From contig CM042138.1 in assembly GCA_023376005.1 (NCBI GenBank), forward strand, positions 89,951,991 to 90,015,990: DNA of 64,000 nucleotides, read 5' to 3'. The notes beneath the pieces were generated by a model, which worked only from the letters and a program-made list of their open reading frames with translations, did no database searches and had not been told where the DNA came from. Position numbers and translations under genes: made by a program. This DNA is from Doryteuthis pealeii (Eukaryota; Mollusca; Cephalopoda; Myopsida; Loliginidae). Position 1 is the stretch's first letter. Every line of letters starts with the position of its first letter. Positions 1 through 11,224 of this stretch are shown piece after piece.

Positions 1-59
1 TAGGTAAGTGTTCTACCGATTACGCTTAACGGGCCATTATTCAAACAACTAATAGTTTG

Positions 60-250
60 TATTATTTTGCTTTTTCATACTGTTGTTCTCATCTTTATTG
101 TGTTATACACAATGTGCTCTCCAGCCTTCTTCAGGTGTTTCTTGTCAATCTCAGGAACCTAATTGTTGAACTTTGGATCCTTCATGTAATTGGGAGCTTT
201 CACAAAATTTTGAACTGAATCCTTTATTTAATCCATTGGGATACATTGAT
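60..250 (-). repeat. Repeat-end copy with AAGAAGG-type minisatellite
   Basis: Shares the block CCTTCTTCAGGTGTTTCTTGTC with 21310-21350 (minus) and, reversed, with 2960-3060. Member of the short-tandem-repeat-bearing family described at 2870 and 21185. Degenerate. Confidence 0.45.
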
Positions 251-866
251 CTCATTCTGTTAAGCTATGTTAAGTATTCTATGTTATTTTTGCCCATAGT
301 TAGGATTAAACCTGCAACCTCCAAATGATTGTCACCTAAAAAAAGCCAGAGGTCAATGCTGATGGTATAGTCGTCATTGTTGTTGTTATCGTTGTTATCG
401 TTGTTATTGATTTGATTTTTCACGCAATACCACCATTCCCAGTAATCTGTTAGGGGTCTATAGAAATTTTATTAGACGAATAGTAAACTGACAAGTCGAT
501 CTGCTTTTCAGCCAATATCCTATTACACAGTTACCACTGACTTTCTTTCTCCGCGACCCAGACGGCGAACAAGCCTTCCTGCATCCACGGCATGTCTATT
601 AGGGTAGGTCGATTTTTCACTTAAAAAAAATCAAATAGTCCATCTATGCGAAAGTTTGTGTTAGTATACTGAATACTGATACCAAAAATTAGATCTTTTA
701 CTTGCACCATTGTTTGAGGAAATAGCATCAAAGATCGTCCACTAAAATACACTAAAAATCCTCGTTTTCTAAAGGCTAAATTTTGCGCAGGTGGACAATT
801 TGATTTTTTAAAAAGTAAAAAATCGACATATCCTAATATCTGTTTGGTTAAAACCTCACTTCTAGT

Positions 867-925
<59 letters not shown>

Positions 926-1616
926 AGTTTCTCCTGAAAACTTCTTATAGTTACGTGGAACTGACAGTCGAAATTTGCGGGCAAACATTCGAGCAAGAGA
1001 ATACATTTCTTTGAAGTAGGCAAACACAGTGACAAAAAACAGTCATATTCTTTATAAAAAAGACTAATTTTATTATAATGGCGATCTGGTGTCTGCCTGT
1101 CTGACATGCGGTATAATGTTTTTTTTTTTTACTGCTTATGGTATCCAGAATTCACAATCAATGAATATTTTATTTTCTCAAAACCAAAATAGAATTAGAA
1201 AAATCACACGCAATAAAATATTTGTAGGGATTATATCCGTTACTTGCCAAGGTTCTCCTATTGGACGCTCGGGCACACAACAGGTAATTACCTCCCGTAT
1301 GTGCCAATAACCACCAGGTGGCGTGACCAGCAGCATTATTTAAGAAGATGCAGCAAAAGTTAAAATTATCTTAGCACTTTCTGTTAGAGCCCCCAGCAAC
1401 CTCGTGTCACATAGCACATCATAGTATGCCAAACGTGTAAGATTTTACATTTTCATTCTCTACCAGGAACATATCAAGGATTCAATTTATTCTAAAGACT
1501 CTTTTTCATATCAGGACATTTCTCTCATATAACTCTGTATAAGCTTTTTTTAATTTCTCATGTTGGCATTTCATTCTTTTAAAGTTTAAATAAATAATGA
1601 TAATTTGTTCTTATTA
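250..1616. other. AT-rich non-coding stretch with microsatellites
   Basis: Contains a (GTT)n tract at 375-412, a (CA)n tract of about 55 nt at 868-922 and a Helitron-1 terminal scrap near 1066-1110 (TTATTATAATGGCGATC). No gene is supported; open frames here are microsatellite translations. Confidence 0.6.
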
Positions 1617-1706
1617 ATTCGTCATGGATTATTTTTGTATATCCACACAAGGATACATTATACTACAGTATAATGTATGGATATACAAAAATAATCCATG
1701 ACGAAT
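1617..1706. repeat. 90-bp near-perfect palindrome
   Basis: The left arm beginning ATTCGTCATGGATTATTTTT is repeated in reverse complement at the right end (ending ATAATCCATGACGAAT), with a second small inverted repeat in the loop. Looks like a foldback MITE remnant. Confidence 0.75.
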
Positions 1707-1727
1707 CTTGGATACATACAAGATATC

Positions 1728-2372
1728 CGGTTGGTTGGATTTTACGCGTGTCAACCCTTGTTGGGTTATTGTATGCCGCAGACGTTTTTATTTTATATAC
1801 TTGTTGGATATTCAAATAAAAAAAATATACTCATTTTTCAAACACATTTTAAAAACTTATTTTATGATCTATTCAACCGATATGTGGGACCCTAACAGGT
1901 ACTACCACTCTCTGAGAATAATGGCAATGAAGGGGTACTCCACACTTTCCAGAGATCTAGAATTTGGAACCTAACCACTAGATACAGATTAATGTCATAC
2001 CCAGGACACTAAGACCCCAAGTCAACGCCTTCTAGCACATATATGATAAAAAAGTTGGAAGTTGTAAAGCAATACAGTCGGGACAATCATATTGGTGCTA
2101 GGACTTTGCGTGATCAGCCGATTGAGGGACCTCTATGACCGCCCGTATTGCCTAATTGTTCAAGTGGAGTGTTGCATATCATGGACAACGCAACTACCAA
2201 GGTCCCGCTCCTAAGCATCACCGTCAAAAGGCGAACCCATTGGGCTGGGGTCTTACTCCTCTGCAGAGGTGTAGTTGGCGTATTCTACAGCTCCAGCCGA
2301 CTAGGCTCATAGTGTCCGTGTTTGTTCCATCTCAATTATTGGTTGTTAGCGGTGTGTTGTGGTATTGAAGGT
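1728..2372 (-). repeat. Dispersed GTTGATATGCCG-tail retroposon, long copy
   Basis: About 640 bp shared with 36945-37560 and 62447-62965. In its own orientation (minus) it ends in a conserved block reading roughly GGTTGATATGCCGTAAAAC, with an A-rich tail. It contains the block TGGGACCCTAACAGGTACTA seen in all copies. Copies of different length share the tail, as expected for 5'-truncated retroposons. No coding capacity was recognised. Confidence 0.6.
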
Positions 2373-2869
2373 GACAGAAATACAAAGACATCGATGTCTT
2401 CAGTCATCGATGGCAGAAAAGCTCCCCACAACAAATGAAAAAAAAAAATCAACACCAAATAAATCAAAAAAAGTATCAACGTTGCTCTGAATTTCTTTGA
2501 TGAGGCTTGATAATTAGTATTATTTGGATTATTCGGACTATTGTCATCATCTTTATTGGTATCTGTACAATATGGGAATCTATAATTAAAAAGGCAAACT
2601 AGATTTAAAACAAACGCAATATGAGTCTTGGTAAAAAATCATACATAAGTAAAAAGGTAGATATTCTAAGTAAAACAAGTCATTAGGTTTATAAGTTCCC
2701 AAAATTCCCACTGAATTGTCCAATTGGACACATAGCATAATGGATAAAGGCGTTAGGTTAAGACAGTTCTTAGTGGCAGTCACCTCGAGGCTGCAGGTTA
2801 AATCCTGGTCAGGCAGCAATAACATAGAATAATAATTAACACAGCTTAACACCTGTACCCCAGCTATGG

Positions 2870-3110
2870 TTAGTGGAATAAGAACAGAGTAACCCCGTGG
2901 ATTGCATAAAGGGTTGGGTTCAAAATTCGGTGAATGCTCTCGACTATGGCAAGAAGGTTCCCGATTATGACAAGAAGGTTCTTGAGTTCGAAAAGAAGGT
3001 TCCCGAGTCCGACAAGAAATACCTGAAGAAGGCCAGTGGGTACATCGGCCGAAACGTTATACAGATAACAATAAAGATGATGACAATTGTCTGAATAATC
3101 CAAATAATAC
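2870..3110 (+). repeat. Minisatellite-bearing repeat, plus copy
   Basis: Tandem units of about 24 bp around AAGAAGGTTCCCGA give a pseudo-peptide of VPDYDKK type. They are followed by GGCCGAAACGTTATACAG and AATAAAGATG, the same end seen at 21185-21500. Read as a mobile-element end, not a gene. Confidence 0.5.
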
Positions 3111-3354
3111 TAATCAACAACGTTATCGGCAGAATCATGAAATATGTTTTGTTTAGATTTGGGTTTTTAACCTGTGGTGTCAAAGAAGTTGAAAACAGAA
3201 TTTTAAAAAATATATAAAAGAAGCGATAGGCAAGAATTTTAATATGAGAAAAAAATCTCATTGAAAAAAACCCAAAACAAACAAACAATAAATCTGACCT
3301 TTTCAAACTTTTATATTCTACTTACTGAAAGTTTTTTTGCCTTCATGGAGTATA

Positions 3355-3964
3355 GCTTTATTTATTTATTTATTTAAATATTCAATTATTTATTCATTTA
3401 GTGAACTTGTTCGTACAGTAAAGAATAAACAAACGCCGTTGTAAATCAAAGTACACGCTTAATTGCCATACTTCAGTCTGTAGGTTTTTAATTGACCCAT
3501 TTTGCTTCGAAATGAATTTTTAATTAATTACGCCTTTCATCTTAAGTTTTCAACCAGAAACACCACAGACCTCGTGATAATTCCTTTGAATTTTAGGTGC
3601 ACCAATTTCTTTCAAGTTTCTTTTAAAATTATCGTTAAGTCCGACTCAGTATCAAGTTCTAATTTTACTGCTTTTCTCTTCATATATACTTGAACGAATT
3701 TCCTGTTTGGACGGATTTTTTTCTTCCCTTGGGTCCTAATACTATCTTCCACCGGTATCTAAATTTGTGGAAAAAAATTCAAAAAAATATATATTTTGGT
3801 AGATAGATAAATATCAACATACCAATATAGATTGATAAATAAATAGATATCAACAGACCAAGATAGACAAATAGATATATAGTTAGATAGATATCAACAG
3901 ACCATGCTAGATAGATAGATAGATATCAACAGACCAAGATAGATATATTGATTCATTGATAGAA

Positions 3965-4047
<83 letters not shown>

Positions 4048-4050
4048 TAT
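3355..4050. repeat. Simple and tandem repeats
   Basis: (TTTA)n near 3358-3376; then imperfect 40-45-bp units containing AGATATCAACAGACCA (3790-3960), then (TA)n and (GA)n (3966-4043). No gene seen. Confidence 0.7.
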
Positions 4051-4494
4051 CAACATTCTGTGATACGCATATTATTTCTCCTATTGCAACGACACGTAAA
4101 TAATTATTTTGCGTGTCCGTACCTTTCATAACAAGCCCATTTCTTATTCTTAAATGGATAGTTCATTCGGAAATGGATGTCATCTCATCTGTGACAAGGG
4201 TTTGGGAGGGGGTTGCTTACGGGAATTTTCTGTACAGCTTGAATTTCCATTTGTAGTTTTATCTATTTGTGCAAAATAATGTTTTACTCTCATAATCCTC
4301 TGACACTCATCAGACATAGCTTGTAGATTTAACCTAAAGTCATGTGGGGATTAAAATTAAAAATATATAAAAAAAAAAAAAACTCCTACGAGCCTTCACC
4401 GGAAGAACCCTCCGAACATGTGCGGGAAGAAGGACTCACTTCCGACCTCCAAGACATGCTCTCGGTGATTTTGACTTAGGTCTTAACTCGGACA

Positions 4495-4710
4495 AGACAC
4501 AAAGGACCATATTACCTTAAGGCACCCCTTTTCAATTTTTCAAGTTGTTTGTTAGGAGTTAGGGCTAGGGTTAGGGTTAGGGTTAGGGGTTGTAACCCTA
4601 ACCCTAACCCCTAACCATAACCCTTAACAAACAACCGGATATTGACGGTGTAAATGAAAAAATGGCCTAATGACACAAAATCGAAAAGGAGTGCCTTAAG
4701 GTAATATGCT
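4495..4710. repeat. Foldback element with head-to-head TTAGGG arrays
   Basis: Outer arms (ACCTTAAGGCACCCCTTTTC left, reversed as GAAAAGGAGTGCCTTAAGGT right) and middle arms (TTGTTTGTTA / TAACAAACAA) enclose about four TTAGGG-type units followed by about four CCCTAA-type units. A palindromic element with internal telomere-like DNA. Confidence 0.65.
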
Positions 4711-5002
4711 CCGACACTACTACAGATCAGGGAGAAATTTCCTTGCCACGTTTGGCTATGAACCGTGAATAAAGCCTTAATTATTAAACTACCATTTGTC
4801 TTTGTCTCTTCCTTTTTTTCCTTGTATTCCTTCCTTTTCAGTGCGACTCCCAAATGAGATGGGGTTAAAAGCTAACCCAAGGAACACGCACCAGGAATAA
4901 CAAGCTACCTTTTAAACCTAAAACAGTAAACCTCTTGCCACCCCACAGCCCTGTTCTAGTTTTGCCAACATTTTACTCTTATTCTTTTGTCCCTAGATGA
5001 AC

Positions 5003-5068
5003 GGAAGACCAGTTTAAATGCTGAATCTTTGTGTTATACACAAACATTCAACATTTAAACTGGTCTCC
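5003..5068. repeat. Short palindrome
   Basis: Arms GACCAGTTTAAATG and CATTTAAACTGGTC are exact reverse complements around a loop of about 30 nt with further pairing. Likely foldback MITE debris. Confidence 0.65.
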
Positions 5069-5079
5069 AGTTAATATTT

Positions 5080-5350
5080 TTAACTTACACATTTCACACT
5101 CTTGATTTGCTATTTCAGCAAATGTGAAAGAGTCGTCTTTTGCATCCTTAGATACGTTAAGAACTTAATACCTTGTATGAAAAATAGAAACTTTTTCCCC
5201 AAAAATTGTGGACAAGATTTTCACTGTACCTTCGAACGATATTTTCGACTGTCTTCGAGGAAGGATATAATTATAGTATTTTTGATGTTCCACCGTTCCT
5301 AACTTCCTCAATAGAAGTTGGATTTTATTTTCGTCTGACCACTTCACACA
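5080..5350 (-). pseudogene. Gypsy-type gag fragment
   Basis: The minus-strand frame at 5165-5347 reads KIQLLLRKLGTVEHQKYYNY...ILSTIFGEK..FHTRY. This resembles the conserved gag segment of metazoan Gypsy elements. A second piece near 5100-5160 (SFTFAEIANQECE) continues it after a break. No LTR, pol or full gag is nearby, so it is a dead remnant. Confidence 0.55.
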
Positions 5351-5677
5351 TTCTTTCTCGAAAATAAGTTACAAAAGGTAAGACTACTTTGCTCGTCATA
5401 ATTGAATTCCGTTATCGACTCTGCGATGAATTCCGGTGTGAACGGAAAATCCCGAACGCTACTTGTTGTTGTTGTTGTTGTTGTTGTTCCAATTGTTGTT
5501 GCATTTGCAATTGTTGTTGCTGCTGTTGTAGTAGTTTCAATTCTCCCATCTCCTTTTAACTATACACAAGTTCTTAGTATCCCATCACCATTGGTGCAAC
5601 ATGTAATTCTCCGTATTGGAAAGAATAAACAAACGCCGTTGTAAATCAGAGTAGAAACTTTATTGACAAACATAAGG
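5351..5677. other. Non-coding spacer with (GTT)n
   Basis: An interrupted (GTT)n tract at 5462-5545 produces a spurious poly-Val frame. The segment AAAGAATAAACAAACGCCGTT near 5620 also occurs at 3420, a short dispersed repeat. No gene seen. Confidence 0.6.
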
Positions 5678-5950
5678 TGCGTGGTGTAATGGTTAGAGTC
5701 GTAGGAAATGGACTCGTCGACCCTAGTTCAAAACCTGGACGAAACTACAGTTCACATAGCGCTAATACCCTTGGGAAAGGTATGAATCCAACTATTCTCC
5801 CCACCCCAGCTATGGGTAAATAGTAGGGCACACCGGGCCTATTTACCTTGGTTAGGCAACCAGTCTAGGAGAAAGAAAACTGTTAAACCTGTTAAACTCC
5901 ACTTGGGTGGTCATTACGAGAATAGGCTTAGTCCTTTTTTTAAATATCTA
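5678..5950 (+). mobile_element. SINE-A copy (tRNA-derived SINE)
   Basis: Starts with GTGTAATGGTTAGAGTCG (A-box-like), then GGACTCGTCGACCCTAGTTC (B-box region), followed by the body with CTTGGGAAAGGTATGAATCC and GGTTAGGCAACCAGTCTAGG. Full-length family copies end in GTGTGGAGGGGTTGGTAAAT. tRNA-derived SINEs of this general type are known from cephalopods. Confidence 0.7.
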
Positions 5951-6446
5951 TTTTCTTTAAATATTTATTTTAAATAAATCTTATTGTCGGCATGACAACA
6001 TCACCCCAAACGATAAGATATTAATAAATAAAAATTTTTAGGTTTAGATTTTGTTTGTAAGGGACAATTAAAAAGGGAATACTATTAAAACTGGCGGGAA
6101 TATGGCAAAATCGTTGCAACATTGAAGAGACTTAAACCTAATGAGTCAGATATACCTATTAATAGTTTTGCTTAGTAGATATTATTTGCTCTACTTACGT
6201 ATCGAGCACTTTTCACATTTTTAGCTTTAGACAATCCTTGCGGTTTATATACATATATTTTTTATATATAATTTTTCTTCTTCTTTTGGCCAAGTGTTAT
6301 AGTGTTAATAGATTATTTCCGGTTGATGCAACCCTCTTGGTCTTTTCTTTTTTTTCATTTTTCCCCCAGGTGAAGTTTGATAGTATCTTTTAACTGAAAA
6401 CTATTCGCCGGTTTTTTTCTACCGCAAGGGTTTACTAATAGGATTA
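5951..6446. repeat. AT-rich spacer and dispersed repeat shared with 54020-54345
   Basis: From about 6150 the sequence parallels 54050-54345 in the same orientation (shared TTTTGGCCAAGTGTTATAGT and ACCGCAAGGGTTTAC blocks). The block near 6130-6160 is reversed relative to the second copy. Identity of the element unknown. Confidence 0.5.
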
Positions 6447-6688
6447 TTTGTTTTTGTTTTGTTTTACGGCATATCAACCTCAGTGGGTCATTTAATGCCG
6501 ATAAAGTTTTGAAATAAATCAATTCTTAATGGATAATCAAATTTTTATAAATACATTTTTCTATTTAACTCATAGATGGGACCCTAACAGGTACAACCAC
6601 TCCGGGTCAGAGTGGACCAGGGAACAATGGTGATGAAGGGGTGCTCCACATTCCCAGGACATGAAGACCCTCAGCCACCGACTAATAG

Positions 6689-6690
<2 letters not shown>
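6447..6690 (-). repeat. GTTGATATGCCG-tail retroposon copy
   Basis: Begins with the reverse-complement tail (GTTTTACGGCATATCAACC) and contains GGGACCCTAACAGGTACAA. Truncated copy of the family at 1728-2372. Followed by (TA)n at 6691-6744. Confidence 0.6.
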
Positions 6691-6746
<56 letters not shown>

Positions 6747-6963
6747 GACAATGGAAATGAATCCAACGGTTTCAAAATATATAAAAACTGAAAAATTCGA
6801 AGGTGTTCAGAAGGATATTATTTTAATTAGCTGACGTAATAGCGTCGAGTAGTTAAAAATATCATCCTTCAGAACATCTTGTTGTTTTTTTCATTTTCAT
6901 ATATATATTGGGAAAAATAACAAGGAAGATTTAGGATGACAACATTATAGACTATTTCAGGGA

Positions 6964-6996
<33 letters not shown>
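6691..6996. other. (TA)n tracts and spacer
   Basis: Two long (TA)n tracts flank about 150 bp of sequence with an imperfect inverted repeat around AGGTGTTCAGAAGGATAT / ATATCATCCTTCAGAACAT. No gene. Confidence 0.55.
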
Positions 6997-7000
<4 letters not shown>

Positions 7001-7433
7001 GGGAATTATCTTCCTTTTGCCGGAAGAGTTATCTCCTCGCTGCATTGCTGTTTGTTCCCACTAGGGGGACCTCTGGTAGTTAAGCGCGTTCATTCAAACG
7101 CTGCTTCCTCTTTTAGCTGGACGTTTCTCAACGAACTATTATGGACTAGAGTCTATCTACCCCCTTCTCGGTGGGGCTTTTGCCCCCCCCCCCCTTACAT
7201 TACTGTAAGTCCTTTATACAGCATGGACTATCCTTTAGTTCCATGTCTGTAACATTTATATGTTAAGTACATTTGGGTATCTTGTTTATACCGAAATACT
7301 GTATATGTATTTACATGTTTTATTCTCCTGTACATTATGTATCTTATCGTTTCCATGTGCTGTTATATATACTAAATGTTTTGTCTCACAATGTGTCGGA
7401 GCTGTTATTCAATTATCAACTATGAATCTTACA
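6997..7433 (+). mobile_element. Possible solo LTR
   Basis: A 437-bp block opens TGTAGGGAATTATC and closes AATCTTACA (TG...CA), flanked on both sides by TA-repeat DNA. GC-richer than its surroundings and with no conserved protein. The flanking repeat prevents recognition of a target duplication, so this stays tentative. Confidence 0.3.
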
Positions 7434-7441
7434 TATATATA

Positions 7442-7488
<47 letters not shown>

Positions 7489-7659
7489 TATCGAAAGCGT
7501 GGATTATTATGACTCTCTTACCATATGTCCCTATCGGCTATCGTAATTGGCAAGTCCTATAGACGGCATCCAGTGTCCGAGCAATACTTTCCAAACTTTG
7601 GTTTAAAGTAGCTATTCTTATTTGATAATGCTCATTTGGTTGCAGTTATATTCTCCCAA
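7434..7659. other. (TA)n and unassigned spacer
   Basis: (TA)n at 7434-7486, then about 170 bp without recognised features. Confidence 0.5.
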
Positions 7660-7895
7660 GTATTCTCCGGCTTAACTCAAGGTTTCTGGTTCGATACCAG
7701 GCCTCGCCAACTTAGCGTATGAGAAGCGCATGGATCTGTGCGGTAAAGTGAGGAGCTGATGGTAGGTGTGGTTCTCCGCCTCAGAGGCTAAAAAACAATC
7801 TCCTTGGTCTAGCACTAATGAAAAGGGGATATGCTCCCTCGCTGTGTGGCTGATACCGACATTAGGCCACCTTGACGATGTTTCTAATATTCCTA
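7660..7895 (+). mobile_element. SINE-B copy, plus strand
   Basis: Retains GGTTTCTGGTTCGATACCAG (B box GGTTCGATACC) and the body AGGAGCTGATGGTAGGTGTGG and TCTCCTTGGTCTAGC. The A-box end is shortened. Family reference copy is at 58388-58640. Confidence 0.7.
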
Positions 7896-7936
7896 ACACC
7901 AATAATTTGCAAGCAATTATATGGTTTCAAGTAACT

Positions 7937-8156
7937 GTTAATACAAAAAAGTCGTCGGGTGGCCTAAAATTGGTATCAGCCAATCAGCGAGGGTGTCTAT
8001 CCCCTTTTCACTAGCGCTAGACCAAGGAGATGTTTTTTTGCATCTGAATGGAGCGCCACACCTACCATCAGCTCCTTACTTTACAGCACAGATCCATGTG
8101 CTACTCATATACTGAGTTGGTGAGGGCCGGTATCGAACCAGGAACCTTGTTGTTTC
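7937..8156 (-). mobile_element. SINE-B copy, minus strand (inverted partner)
   Basis: The reverse complement carries CCTTGGTCTAGCGCTAGTG, GGAGCTGATGGTAGGTGTGG and GGTTCGATACC. Lies tail to tail with the plus copy, giving a 0.5-kb inverted pair with a spacer of about 40 nt. Confidence 0.7.
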
Positions 8157-8438
8157 TAACACTTATTAAACAATTATAGACCCAACTAACAATTCTTAAT
8201 ATGGTCCCAAGAAATCCTATCTAATATCAATCATTTATACAGCTTTTTACGCTTTAAATTAACTATTATAGGATAGATAAGGAGACTTGTTGTCACTTGG
8301 AAAATCACGAAATGAAAACTGGTCTGAAAATTGCGCAAAGAGTAAATGCAGTACAATAATACTCTTGTTCTACAAAATACGACCGTTATCATCTTGCAAC
8401 AACCTCTGATTAAAATGAGACCGTTCAAATGAGTTTTG

Positions 8439-8601
8439 TAACCGCAGCAAAATGATGGACCATTCCGTTTTTATCATAAAGAAAGACGGGGAAGAAAAAC
8501 GGACATGTTACACAGAAAAATATAATAAAAAAGAAAAACCTACAGGAAAGATATAAATATTATTCTTCCCTTTCTTGATGTAACACGCGCTAAACGATAG
8601 C

Positions 8602-8638
<37 letters not shown>

Positions 8639-8773
8639 GTATGTGTGTATATATAATGCTCTTGTTCCTTAATCTTCCGACGTTATCATCCAGCAACAAA
8701 GAAAGATAAAGAGAGGGATGAGCGTTCTGGAGTGATTCCGCTAATCTGTTTCAATCGAACATAATGAAAAAAT

Positions 8774-8851
<78 letters not shown>

Positions 8852-8965
8852 AAATCAATATTATTATACTTTTTACATAATGAACAATTTTGGAATAGCT
8901 CTTAGGTAAACATATCAAACGTTGTAATATTTAAATTATCATACTGTGGTATATCCACAGGTCAC
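8439..8965 (+). mobile_element. Helitron-2 family copy with internal (CA)n and (GA)n
   Basis: The 5' part GGACCATTCCGTTTTTATCA and the 3' part AATTATCATACTGTGGTATA followed by a TCCACAG hairpin match copies at 15495 and 22070. The copy ends CGGTAGT instead of CTGCTAGT, a degenerate terminus. Microsatellites at 8602-8640 and 8776-8850 are internal expansions. Confidence 0.6.
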
Positions 8966-9621
8966 GGTAGTAATTATAATAGTAATTAGAAAATTGATTT
9001 GAAAAAAAAAACCCAAAAATCAAAACACTACAAAACAATAAAAACAATAAAAAAGAACTATTAAAATCTTTTGTGATTTAAGGAAAAATAAAACGTTCAT
9101 TTTAGATTTCCGATGAGAATGTTTTTTTTTTATTGTAAAGTTCCGGTTGAATCTATTTCTCCTGGGAATATTTCCAATTTCTTGGTTTACTAGTTTACAA
9201 AAGAAGATATTCAAAAAAAGTTGGTCACCTACTAAATCAAAGTTTTTTCAACCGGTGTGCCGTGGCACATTAGTGTACCATGAAGCTCACGTGGGTGTGC
9301 CGTCTTATATTTCTCTTATATTTTTATTCTATTACTTTAATATTTTTTGTTTAATTAAATATTTTTTTTTTTAATTAAATATTTTGTTTTAATTATGCTA
9401 CACTTTTAGCACATTTTCACTATTCCTTTTCTTTTAAAATTTAAATGATAAAATAATCATGTTTATATACTGATGGTGTACCTTGATCATTTTATTGCCC
9501 AGCTCACTGTGCCGTGAGATGAAAAAGGTTGAAAAATCTGTACTAAATAGTCTAGAGTTTGGCACAAGGCCAATTTATGGTAGGAGGATTATGTTGTCAA
9601 ATAGTTTTAATGATATTGTTT
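8966..9621. other. AT-rich stretch without recognised gene
   Basis: A/T runs and short frames only. The block GTGCCGTGGCACATTAGTG near 9257 and GTGCCGTGAGATG near 9510 hints at an old repeat, not identified. Confidence 0.5.
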
Positions 9622-9860
9622 ATCTCAGACGGTAGAGCGTTCGACTACGAACCACAAGGTTTCTGGTTCGATACCGATCCTTGCTAACTCAGCGTATGAG
9701 TAGCACGGGGATTTGGGCGGTAAAGTGAGGAGCTGATGTTAGGTGTGGCGATCAAAAGATACTAAAACAATCTCCTTGGTCTAGCGCTAGTGAAAAGGGG
9801 ATAGACTCCCTCGCTGTATAGTTTATACTGACAATAAACCACCCCGATGTCTTGACTTTT
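9622..9860 (+). mobile_element. SINE-B copy
   Basis: A-box region ATCTCAGACGGTAGAGCG, B box TTCTGGTTCGATACCG, body and end as in 58388-58640. Retains an almost intact tRNA-like head. Confidence 0.72.
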
Positions 9861-9869
9861 TATTTCAAT

Positions 9870-10260
9870 ACTACCGGCACATGTGGATATACCACAGTAT
9901 GATAATTCAATTATTACAACGATTGGTATGTTTATTTAAGAGCTATTACAAATAGTTCAATATGTGAAAAGTATAATAATCTTGATTTAACTCTCTCTCA
10001 CTCTTTTTTCTTTCTTTTCATCTTTTCATTATGTTCGATTGAAATAGATTTGTGTTATTGCTTCCGCGTGCTCACCCCATATCTCTATCTTCCCCATACT
10101 CTCTTTCTTTCTTTCCTATTATATTTTTCTGTGTAGCATGTCATTTTACTTCCATTTCCTTCTTTATAATAAAAAGGGAATAGTTTATTATTTAGCTGAG
10201 GTGACGACATTCACACGAATTCGGTAGATAATCAACACCAGATAATCAGAATTAAAATTT
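9870..10260 (-). mobile_element. Helitron-2 family copy, reverse
   Basis: Begins with CATGTGGATATACCACAG (3' hairpin reversed), runs through CATTATGTTCGATTGAAATA and ends in the 5' block GTGACGACATTCACACGAAT. Matches the plus copies at 15495 and 8439 in reverse. Confidence 0.6.
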
Positions 10261-10274
10261 TTGCATTTCCTGTA

Positions 10275-10492
10275 ATTAATTACACAAGTACTAAAATGAA
10301 TATACCACTTTTATAAAAGTGGTATATTCATTTTGTACTTGTGTAATATACCACTTTTATAAAAGTGGTATATTCATTTTGTACTTGTGTAATATACCAC
10401 TTTTATAAAAGTGGTATATTCATTTTGTACTTGTGTAATATACCACTTTTATAAAAGTGGTATATTCATTTTAGTACTTGTGTAATTAATGG
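10275..10492. repeat. Tandem array of palindromic units
   Basis: Four copies of a unit of about 57-60 bp, each centred on the perfect palindrome ACCACTTTTATAAAAGTGGT and joined by CATTTTGTACTTGTGTAATA. The outermost arms (TAATTACACAAGTACTAAAA and its reverse complement) make the whole block palindromic: a foldback MITE amplified in tandem. Confidence 0.8.
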
Positions 10493-10699
10493 GTCATTGA
10501 TATTTTTATTTTTTTTAATGCAGTAAGTACAGATAAAGAGTCTGAGAAAATTAGGAATTTATTTCAGGGGATGGTGCTTATTAAGTCAAGTGCTAAATTA
10601 ATAGCAATTATTTTGGCGCTATATATTGAAGCTATGTTAGGGATTCTTTTTCGTTGCTTACAAACCCTGAAAACATTTTAAATTTTATTAAAAAAAAAG
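10493..10699. other. Unassigned AT-rich spacer
   Basis: No gene or known repeat recognised. Confidence 0.4.
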
Positions 10700-10835
10700 C
10701 AACCTTTTCAACAAGATATAACAGAACATAACCAATTATCTACATAGAACCACTACTAAAGATTGAAATCCAAAATAACCTTTTTGGCATTAAATGACCC
10801 ACAGAGGTTGATATGCCGTTAAACAAAACTCAAAC
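10700..10835 (+). repeat. GTTGATATGCCG-tail retroposon 3' end
   Basis: Ends CATTAAATGACCCACAGAGG then TTGATATGCCGTTAAAC and a CAAACT-repeat tail. 5'-truncated copy. Confidence 0.55.
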
Positions 10836-10839
10836 TCAA

Positions 10840-11190
10840 ACTATTATCATTTATTATGGCAGCACATCCAACTTTGTTTTCGTTTTTTGCTCCATCTGTA
10901 TATACATATAAAGGTAGTCTGGGTAGTTATTTTTTATATTAAGTATTTCAGATTGGTATACGATTGGGTTCGTTTTGAATTTTGGATATATTGTAAAGTC
11001 TAAAATTATTCTAGGCTGGTTTATAATCCAGGGGGTTGTGGGGTTGATATAATTGATTTGTGAATTTGTATTGTATTTATCTTGAGATTCCAGGACAATA
11101 AATCTTGGAAATCTATCAATTTTTTCCCCTTCACTCTGTGAACTGGTTTCGGTGTGTAACAGTTTTGTGTTTTTTTAGGAGTTTTAAAAG
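10840..11190 (-). pseudogene. LINE remnant with RNase H-like motif
   Basis: The minus strand encodes YTDGAKNENKVGCAA at about 10855-10905, the first conserved aspartate block of RNase H as found at the C-terminus of I/Jockey-type LINE polyproteins. Upstream (toward 11190) the frame is broken by stops. Dead fragment. Confidence 0.5.
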
Positions 11191-11224
11191 TTTACCATAT
11201 TAATTTCACAATGGGGCCACGTGT

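Noticed and set aside
621..1107. Frames rich in CVCVCV or YIYIYI, here and at many other places (for example 17153, 19051, 30697, 44492, 49112 N-terminus)
   Set aside because: They are translations of (CA)n and (TA)n microsatellites and have no start context or domain.
2897..3094. VPDYDKK-repeat peptide as a possible structural protein
   Set aside because: The same sequence occurs in other copies with a shared 3' end, so it is a repeat element, and no signal peptide or splice context is present.
4554..4626. A true telomere or chromosome-fusion point
   Set aside because: The arrays are short and enclosed in an inverted-repeat element; a transposable origin explains them more simply.
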